The notes under the pieces: model-generated
Told to the model about the DNA's origin: nothing
The model's input: only the letters and a program-made list of their open reading frames with translations
The model's database searches: none
In this document: positions 56,536-64,000 of the stretch, in pieces
How positions within the stretch are numbered: position 1 is the first letter of the stretch
Layout of the letters: the number at the start of each line of letters is the position of its first letter
Source: Hymenolepis diminuta
Taxonomy: Eukaryota > Platyhelminthes > Cestoda > Cyclophyllidea > Hymenolepididae
Assembly (NCBI GenBank): GCA_900708905.1
Contig: CAADRB010000003.1
Span: 4,322,599-4,386,598, forward strand
Direction of reading: 5' to 3'
Length of the DNA: 64,000 bases
Program-made: the position numbers and the translations under genes

Positions 56536-59500
56536 GTGGGTTGTGGTGTTATGACTTAAAATGAGGTTCTAGGTGTGAGCTTTAAAGTCTTAATACCTTC
56601 ACAGATGTTAATTTAAAATAGTATTGTTCTTTTAATCTGACTAAATGTGCCATGTCAACATAATTTCGTCTAAAATGAAATTTATGCTTACTACTTTAGT
56701 TTTAAAATAATGTTATTTAGTTCTCTTGTATTTTTATTAGGTCTTTGACCTGCGTTTGTTTCTACATGCGAAATTCTTCGTACTTAACGTTTAACTTCGT
56801 TTATTTTATTTTAGTCTGACTTTAATGAAGAATTGGAGCAATACAAGGAGCAGACTAAACGTGACGGGGAGAACTTAGTTCGCAGCGTTTTTCCCAAACG
56901 CGTTTCTGAAATGCAAGAACTTCTTAATTCTAAGTTATTTAATTTGGGTAGGTCTAAAATATGTCCGCATTTTTTATGTTTGCATTTTACGTTTTACTTT
57001 ATTGCTCGATCATTAACTTTCAAAATGTTATTGCAAGTTTTCCCATTATCTTCCACATTATAGAACCCTCCAATGTCCTCCAGGTGGTCAACCTCCCTGT
57101 GCCTCTTTTAGCGGAACAAAATGGCTTTGATNNNNNNNNNNNNNNNNNNNNNNNNNNNNNNNNNNNNNNNNNNNNNNNNNNNNNNNNNNNNNNNNNNNNN
57201 NNNNNNNNNNNNNNNNNNNNNNNNNNNNNNNNNNNNNNNNNNNNNNNNNNNNNNNNNNNNNNNNNNNNNNNNNNNNNNNNNNNNNNNNNNNNNNNNNNNN
57301 NNNNNNNNNNNNNNNNNNNNNNNNNNNNNNNNNNNNNNNNNNNNNNNNNNNNNNNNNNNNNNNNNNNNNNNNNNNNNNNNNNNNNNNNNNNNNNNNNNNN
57401 NNNNNNNNNNNNNNNNNNNNNNNNNNNNNNNNNNNNNNNNNNNNNNNNNNNNNNNNNNNNNNNNNNNNNNNNNNNNNNNNNNNNNNNNNNNNNNNNNNNN
57501 NNNNNNNNNNNNNNNNNNNNNNNNNNNNNNNNNNNNNNNNNNNNNNNNNNNNNNNNNNNNNNNNNNNNNNNNNNNNNNNNNNNNNNNNNNNNNNNNNNNN
57601 NNNNNNNNNNNNNNNNNNNNNNNNNNNNNNNNNNNNNNNNNNNNNNNNNNNNNNNNNNNNNNNNNNNNNNNNNNNNNNNNCCAGTGCAATTAGTCATTCT
57701 ACCCACTGGGTACGTGTTGATGTGAATCGAACTCGTGACCTCTTACATGGCAAACATATTCGGTGACCAATACACCATCTGCGCACATTGTGTACCTAAG
57801 TGTAACTCTTTCAAAGTACTTAAGAGCGTTTATTGTATCTTAAAACTAACGTGATAACCTGATATTTACCATTCCTAAGCCTATTGGATTAGACGGAAGA
57901 TACGAGAAACGCATGTTTAACTGTTACTCTTGTTGACTAGAATTAATCCGTGCGGTTGATCATCCATCGAATGTGCATTGATCTCGTGACCTCTAACTTA
58001 CCATCGTCGCATTGATAATAACCTGTAAAGCTTTGACAGCTCCATATTATCAGTATATTTGATTAGCGTTTAACTAAATGGTGATCGTTTTCATAATTCT
58101 GCAGACCGCCAAGCCCTGTCTGACCCAACTGATGATGGAAGCCCAGATCGTACGGATGTGGATCCAGTTTAACGTTCCACGAATCGAAGATGGTAACAAC
58201 TTCGGAGTGGGTATTCAGGAGGATGTTCTTGCCGAAGTCTCCGGAATTGAACGCGATGCTCTAACCTTCCTTGACCAGTTCACAAGGTGAGTTTAGCCTC
58301 TTTATTATCATAAGTCAGAGGTTCTAATATTTAAGACGTTTCTCTTAAGTTGAAACTCTTTCTCAAGTCAGTCATTTTAAGTGGCCACAATACTTGCACG
58401 ATGTGGATTCACGGGTTGATATGTTTGATTAGATTTGAGTCTGTATCATCCGACATGTTTTGTTTTTGCACGAGACTGCTGCAGCAACAAAGCATACTTG
58501 CCAGAAGGTGGATTTTTGTTATTAGGTATTATTGTGTACTGGATAGACGCGAAGCTAAGCTTTTTCCCAAACTTATCCACATATTGGTATTTGGTTAAGG
58601 ATTAGAGTAACAGAGGAGTGGTTCAGTGACAAACGTTCAAGTTTGCTAAGTCAAAGGTCACGAAATCGATGTCTATCGATGTACTTGTTAATTCCGCGCT
58701 TTTTTCACAAGAACAGCTCTAGGATACCTTCCCTCTTTCCCTTCCAAGTGTTGTAGACACTTACCTTAGTGGTCTTGGGAGTTATAATTCGCAAAGCTCT
58801 CAAATTTTTTTGATATCTAACATGTCAAAAATTGTTGTATTCAAGTGCTGATTGAAAAGTGAAACGACTTCCCAAAGGTGAAAGCGGTAGGGTATTTTTC
58901 GAAATTTGCTTACTGAAATGTTCACCAATTTAACGAAAAAAGGATGGTAAACTTTGTTCTTGTTTTGAAAACAAACTGAAGAAAAGTAATTTATTATTTT
59001 TAACATCTGTGTTTTTAGAACGTGATGCAATATTCCCAGTTCTCGTCCCTCTTCACTTTATTTCTTCTCGAAGTTCATTTTAAGGACAACATAACACACC
59101 TCACATATTGATTAGACTACTTTATAAAAAACGCGTCTTAATTTCTTGCTTTTAAAAATTTTATCGGCTTTTAAAATGAAGGTAGTTATTGTGTTGAGTG
59201 ATATTGTAGAATCCCTCAATTGTTGCGATACCTTATCAGTTATTTGTTCGCTGTTAGTCCAGTCCTCCCTTGTTACAACTGAATAGGCCATAGTCCCAAA
59301 AATATTGTCCTACGGTCTCTATTTTGTATTCTTGTATGATATCTCATCGACTTTCTGATTGAGAAATCATCTTTACTAACTTGTTAAGATTGTCATTCCG
59401 ATCAATGAGTGCAATTCGATGCAACCTAAATGGAAATCATTTGAAAAACTATGTTGCATATTTTTCATTCATTGGAAACCAAATTTGGCTCTCCTATTGA

Positions 59501-62255
59501 AAGATTTTTTTGTAATTTTGGTGCTTATTAAATTTCAAGCCCATCCCAGCGCTCAAATAGTATCAGAGAGTCCTCCTGTTGAGATATACGAATTTTGTCA
59601 TCTCTTTTTATTAGATGGGTTTAACTAATGTGGTTGGTCATTTACAGAGTGTGCATCGATGGGCACCGAATCCGTGACTTAAAACTTCACAGACATGCAC
59701 GTTTATCGCCGTAACGGCGGTGCACTAAATTTTGGTATTTGCTTGTTTGATTTCAGTAATATACGAGTGTTCAGGCTTTCGCTTCTGTTTAATGAGCCAA
59801 AATCAACCGTTTTATTTGCTATTGAAATCAATTTCAGAGTATTGTAATCAGTTTCATTTTTCACTTTGAATTCGAATTTAAATGGGGTTTTAAGCACTGA
59901 GTTAGGCTCCTTATATCACGGTGATTTGTAATGTTATGATTTTATCCATTTGGAAACTTATAACATTGTTATCTTTCCGTAGATCCTCAGTTAACGATGG
60001 TTTTGAACATGCTCCCCTTCGCTTGCAAACTAATAGGACCTGGTAAATGTAATTAATGCTCTCGGCATACAATTACAAATGGGAACCTTTGAAGACTGCA
60101 TCGGCGACATAATGGTCAATGTAAGAGGCTATAAATTCATTGTACAAAAGAAGACAAAATCAGTCATATTTGTTAAAACTGGTGAAAAGAGGTTTAGCGG
60201 AATGTCTTTTGCATATTGCTTCTCAACTTCATGATTGAGGATTATTATTAATGAGTGCCCTTAAAAGTTCATGATTTTTTACTTATTTGACCTCAAAGGA
60301 TGTTGTTTGAAATTACATGTTTTTTCATTTAATCCGCGATTTCATTTTGGAGCGATAAAATTTCGTTTTTCTATTAACTGGTAAAATGGAGTTAATTAGA
60401 ACCTCCATTAGAACCCCATTGCGAATGGGAAATTAGCGTCTATGTTGCCCTTTGCTTCGCGTATTTATATTTCGAGTCGATATCTTTATATGCATCGTAG
60501 TTTCTCGCGTTTTAATAGAGAGAGCAAGCTCTTATAAACGCACATTTGTATTCTCCTTTTGAGAATCTTTGTTTTTGCGTTTCATTTCGGGTGTTTTTAT
60601 TCCAATTAGCTCGCATTTCCCTTACGTCACGGTTTTGTTTACTGAATCGTTATTTTTGCTACTTGAGCTTTACTCCCGTCAATTTGTGCGCAATTCTGAT
60701 TTAAAAAATGAGTTGACAAATAAGGAGTAATATCACTGCATTTCCTTTAGTCAGAGCGAAAACGCAGAAACCCAACCGAAAGTTGTCTTCATATTTTATG
60801 TATTCTTCTTACAAGTTTTCAACATATTCGTTATCCACTGAAACTTTTCCAAGAAGGGCTACTTTAGGTGTCAGACCGAGTTAATCTAAGTACACCCTCA
60901 TAGAACTAATGGTCTTCCTAAGGCTGATATGGTAGAAAAGCCTTTCTCGGGTGAGAAGACCAAGTGTTATGTTTGGCAAATGTGCATTGCATAATTGGAA
61001 ATAAATGGAGGGGGAAAGGAGGAAGGGGTAGGAAGATGTATTGACGTCAAATATGGGACGTTAGTATTGGGGGAGGACAATCTGGATTATGAGGAATAGT
61101 ATACGATAAGGCGTGCCCTTTATTCATTGATGTGCAATTGACGGAGTAGAGATATGATTCTCTAAGGAGCACAGGTACTACAAGCTCTACTGTTAGAGAC
61201 ATTATGTCGTCAATGGACTCACCCAGAAAATCGGGGATAAATCTCGACATCTAATTGCGAACGCGGAGAGGTGAACTATACTCTCTGTATCTTCTGGTCC
61301 TCGTATTTTGCTTTGTCATTTTTGGCACAGCGGTTAATGTACTCATCTCCAGGCTAAAGGCCATTGGTTCCATGCCTACCGGTACAAACTCATTTACATC
61401 TAACTAATTAAGGCACCGGCAGAATGCGAGCTTGATATCAGGGAAGCCACGTGTAATGCTACTCTTCCACCAAAGACGAGTGTTGGAAAACGTTTTCCTA
61501 AGTGAACTTGAGAGTTATTTAATCTTTTACTTTCATCTTTCATGCGGTTTTGAGGCATTTAAATCAAATGAATCGGTGGATTTATATTGTAAGCTTTACA
61601 ATTAATATGAAAAGGTACCCTATAATACTCCACGTTTTTTGAGATGGGGTACATCTGTGGCTGAGAAATTTCCATAACCATTTCATACTTTTTTTTGTCG
61701 ATCAGGTCAATTTGGAGTATGGAGGATTTCAACATGCATTATAAATTCAATATAGCGTACTATTGGAGAAAAACAGTGAATTAACAGCACAAAAATTTTG
61801 AAAATGATATCACGTTAAGCGTAGCCAAGGGAGAAAATTCCCAGATACTTTGTTAAATAGTTTGAAGTACAAACTTTAATCGAGTCTTTAATGCGCACTG
61901 TCGAAAAGTGCAATTTGTTACCAAAAGATTTTAGTCTTTATCTTTCGTTGATTATTTCTTTTAGGTACTACGCTTCTCGAGGGAAGCTGGTAGCTAAGGC
62001 TGCCAAATATCCGCATATCGACGACTACAGGGAGTGTATTCGTGATATGGATGAGAAACAGGCCATCTCCATGCGCTGCATCATAATGGAAATTCGCAAT
62101 CACTACGTAAGTAACTCCTACTTATTTAATTTAAGTAGTACTGAATTTTGTTGACTCAATTTCTTTCACTGTAGTCGGTATTGCACGACTTGATTGAGAA
62201 GAATTTGGATCGTATCAAGGTGCCGAGGTCGAATAACACAATGAGCATGTATTAA
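56533..62255 (+). CDS. PSME3: Proteasome activator PA28-gamma (REG-gamma), gene with assembly gap
   Basis: PA28-gamma forms a heptameric cap on the 20S proteasome, mainly in the nucleus, and stimulates ATP- and ubiquitin-independent degradation. Recognised exons: 56815-56947, 57064 into the gap at 57132, 58105-58286, 61965-62106 and 62175-62255 (stop TAA). The start is inferred: a one-codon exon ending ATG at 56533-56535 before a GTGGGT donor would give MSDFNEELEQY in phase. Family landmarks: GENLVRSVFPKRV, NLPVPLL, the activation loop PRIEDGNNFGVGIQ, then YYASRGKLVAKAAKYPH and IKVPRSNNTMSMY ending in Tyr as in vertebrates. About 40-45 residues of the variable insert, which carries the nuclear signal in relatives, fall in the gap. 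The gene is on the same strand as B56. Confidence 0.94.
56815..56947 (+). CDS. PSME3: PSME3 exon (N-terminal helix)
   Basis: Acceptor ATTTTAG, donor GTAGGT, 133 nt. Encodes EQYKEQTKRDGENLVRSVFP and MQELLNSKLFNL, aligned with the first helix of PA28-gamma (EAEDLVANFFPKK). Confidence 0.9.
57064..57131 (+). CDS. PSME3: PSME3 exon, 3' end lost in assembly gap
   Basis: Acceptor ACATTATAG; encodes EPSNVLQVVNLPVPLLAEQN (first codon shared with the previous exon), matching the MNLPVPDP stretch of relatives. The exon runs into the gap. Confidence 0.85.
57132..57680. other. Assembly gap (549 N)
   Basis: Unknown bases. They should contain the rest of the NLPVP exon and probably one more PSME3 exon, because the codons between it and the exon at 58105 are missing, and also the 3' half of a minus-strand SINE. 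Confidence 0.99.
57681..57791 (-). repeat. SINE copy cut by the assembly gap
   Basis: Read on the minus strand: CAGATGGTGTATTGGTCACC, then B box GAGTTCGATTCACATC, then CACGTACCCAGTGGGTAGAA, matching the copy at 50222. The tail would lie in the gap. Confidence 0.6.
57945..58025 (-). repeat. SINE head fragment
   Basis: Minus-strand GTTAGAGGTCACGAGATCAA resembles the GTAAGAGGTCACGAGTTCGA of the copy at 57681. Confidence 0.45.
58105..58286 (+). CDS. PSME3: PSME3 exon (activation loop)
   Basis: Acceptor TTCTGCAG, donor GTGAGT, 182 nt. Encodes IVRMWIQFNVPRIEDGNNF and GVGIQEDVLAEVSGIE. The activation-loop sequence is nearly identical to that of vertebrate PA28-gamma. Confidence 0.94.
58608..58690 (+). 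repeat. SINE head fragment in PSME3 intron
   Basis: GTGGTTCAGTGACAAACG followed by CAAAGGTCACGAAATCGATG, the A- and B-box-like phrases of the family, but no tail. Confidence 0.4.
59640..59735 (-). repeat. SINE head fragment in PSME3 intron
   Basis: On the minus strand: GTGCACCGCCGTTACGGCGA and later GTCACGGATTCGGTGCCC, a B-box-like phrase in the expected place. Confidence 0.4.
61318..61512 (+). repeat. tRNA-derived SINE copy in PSME3 intron
   Basis: Head GGCACAGCGGTTAATGTACT, B-box-like CCATTGGTTCCATGCC, tail GTAATGCTACTCTTCCACCA and GAGTGTTGGAAAACGTTTTC then CTAAGTGAACTTGAG; shared with copies at 12841 and 50222. Confidence 0.65.
61965..62106 (+). CDS. PSME3: PSME3 exon
   Basis: Acceptor TTCTTTTAG, donor GTAAGT, 142 nt. 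Encodes YYASRGKLVAKAAKYPHIDD and MDEKQAISMRCIIMEIRNHY, aligned with the third and fourth helices of PA28-gamma. A 68-nt intron follows. Confidence 0.94.
62175..62255 (+). CDS. PSME3: PSME3 last exon
   Basis: Acceptor CACTGTAG; encodes SVLHDLIEKNLDRIKVPRSN and ends NTMSMY before TAA, like the RSSN...LY end of the human protein. Confidence 0.93.
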   Translation, partial: SVLHDLIEKNLDRIKVPRSNNTMSMY

Positions 62256-62288
62256 ACTGGCTGATCCTATTCCCCAGATCATGAGGAA

Positions 62289-62294
62289 AATAAA
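62289..62294 (+). terminator. Poly(A) signal of PSME3
   Basis: AATAAA 34 bases after the stop codon. Confidence 0.65.
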
Positions 62295-64000
62295 TTTGTA
62301 AACGCTAACTTGCATTGGACCCGCGCTCTCTATTTGTTTTAAAATTCTAACTAGATTTGACAACCGTAAGAGGCCACTATTATTTTATAATTAAATAGTA
62401 GATAAAACTGCTGTACAATTAATTATTATTGTTATTCTTCTTACGATTAATCTATAATGAGCAGCTTAACTGGTAATAAATAGGTATATACTATAAAAAA
62501 ATGTACTAGGTACTAAGATCGGAACAATTTCATTTGGTTTCTGTAAGATGATGCGATGAAAACAGTGTAAGGGGCTCTACTAGCTATCTTCTCCCTGATT
62601 AATCAAAATTGTGAGCTGCGGAAGAGCCTGTACGAATCTTAATATTCGAATTTTGGAACATGAGCTACCTATTTAGTAAATATCAGACAACCCGAACCCA
62701 AATATCAAATGACGTAATATGTCCTAAGTATCTTTTTAATCCTCTCTCCCTTATCATTTGCTGAAATTTCTGTCGTCTGACATATTGTCACGAGTCGTCT
62801 ATTAAATATATATCTTACTATGACGCAATGAGGATCATGTACGGATGACTTCAGAAGGAGGATACCTTACCGGATGAAGTTATAACTATGGGAGACAGTA
62901 TCAAACAGAGAAGTAGTCCAGAATCCAAGTGTCTGGACATCATATTCACTAAAATTGATGACTTAAAGACAGTACGCTAGTCAAATTTTCGGCTTTTAGG
63001 ATCAGCATTTTGAAGGAAACCAGAGTTTTGCTCTTGAAAGTTCAGTCTTGTTGGAGAATGAGGTCTAGCTCTTTTATAAGATTTCGAGATTGGGAGTTTC
63101 CAAACGAAAGTGACACAATAAGATGCATATCTTTAGGTGAATTAGTAGTAGTCGCATTAAGTTGTAAAATGAGTTTGGAATGTAGGAATAGGAATTAGTA
63201 GGAAGCTATCCATTTCTAACAAAGGCGCATTTGAATGCAGATATTAGGGGTAAAGAAATAAACTGTCTGTAAAGAGGTTATGTACGGATTTGAAATAATA
63301 GATCAGCACTTACATTTTTGAACTGCACTATCTCGCTCTTGTAATGTGGTAAAGACTGTTATATATCAGTAGGTACAGGAATACTCATTTTCACTCTAGG
63401 TATCTCTTTATTTGAAAGAATAAAGCAGCTGGAAGGCTGCTGAAATTAGGGAGCGCAAGACTGGGTATAATAGCTACTAAGAGCAAGAATGAAATGTGTG
63501 TAGTGACCGCGTTCATTGCAACTCCTGAAATGAAATGTTTATCTATTTTCCCCAAATTATTTCATGTAAGTTATCATTAACAATTGTCACCTTCATGTGT
63601 CAAGTGACCTGAACATCAGCTACAGAACACTCGCTGCGGTTCACTTACTGAATCAGTGTGTCCCGGCAGGTCGGGCGTTTGCTGTTTGTTCCAGTTTGTT
63701 TATCTTCACCCCCAAGTTGTAAAACCTACGCTGTAGATCTGCACATCATGCCACTACAACTTTGCTCTCACAGGCCACCCCATCATGCCCTCTCAGTCTT
63801 CTGAGCCTTCCCTCTGTGTTCAATAAAGCTTTTCAAGCAATGGCCTTTCTATCTCCATTTTGGTGTTTGGTGGAGATCGTGATAACGTAAAAGGGTGATA
63901 GCTCAGCAAGATCCTCTCAGCCATTTAGATAACTTGCTGTCACATACCCTCCTGCAGAAAATGGTCTCGAAAGCAATATTTCTAGTTGAAAGACGAGGTA
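62295..64000. other. Non-coding region downstream of PSME3
   Basis: No gene recognised. The last 400 bases look like an LTR or transposon end: TGTCAAG at 63598, AATAAAGCTT at 63824-63833 and a following TTTTGGTGTTTGGTGG. Whether a retroelement continues beyond the window cannot be seen. Confidence 0.4.

Noticed and set aside
56961..57725. Long frames through 57132-57680
   Set aside because: They are artefacts of unknown bases in the assembly gap.

Overview
The window reads as nuclear DNA of a parasitic flatworm, most likely a tapeworm. It is AT-rich and intron-containing. Introns are mixed in size: several of about 70-120 nt sit beside others of 0.3-3.7 kb. There are tRNA-derived SINE fragments and decayed Ty3/Gypsy elements, and no bacterial gene organisation. 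The species is an inference; a hymenolepidid-like tapeworm would fit the base composition and intron sizes, but nothing here proves it.

Layout. (1) 1-8067: non-coding, upstream of or within the 5' part of the first gene. (2) 8068-18633 (+): nine exons of a protein phosphatase 2A B56 regulatory subunit (delta/gamma-like C-terminus); the N-terminal exons lie outside the window or were not found. (3) 21862-30108 (-): five exons of a secreted copper amine oxidase of the diamine-oxidase (AOC1) type, convergent with the B56 gene. Its copper ligands and cofactor tyrosine are kept, but the catalytic Asp is Glu and the cofactor consensus is altered. A decayed Ty3/Gypsy retrotransposon lies in its fourth intron. 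(4) 30.1-41.4 kb: gene-poor and repeat-rich, with a short LTR element (two flanking direct repeats, broken gag) at 36.0-37.7 kb and LTR-like pieces. (5) 41.4-54.5 kb: a cluster of five small, apparently intronless cystatin-like genes on both strands, all with an ATTGG (inverted CCAAT) box shortly upstream of the likely start. This is the most distinctive part of the window. (6) 56533-62255 (+): proteasome activator PA28-gamma (PSME3), interrupted by a 549-base assembly gap, with several SINE fragments in its introns. (7) 62.3-64.0 kb: non-coding, possibly with an LTR-like segment.

The two flanking genes are conserved intracellular regulators (phosphatase targeting, nuclear proteasome activation). 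Between them lies accessory, mostly secreted material (amine oxidase and cysteine-protease-inhibitor-like proteins) that could act at the host interface. That joint role is inference from signal peptides and family knowledge only. No tRNA, rRNA or CRISPR feature was recognised.
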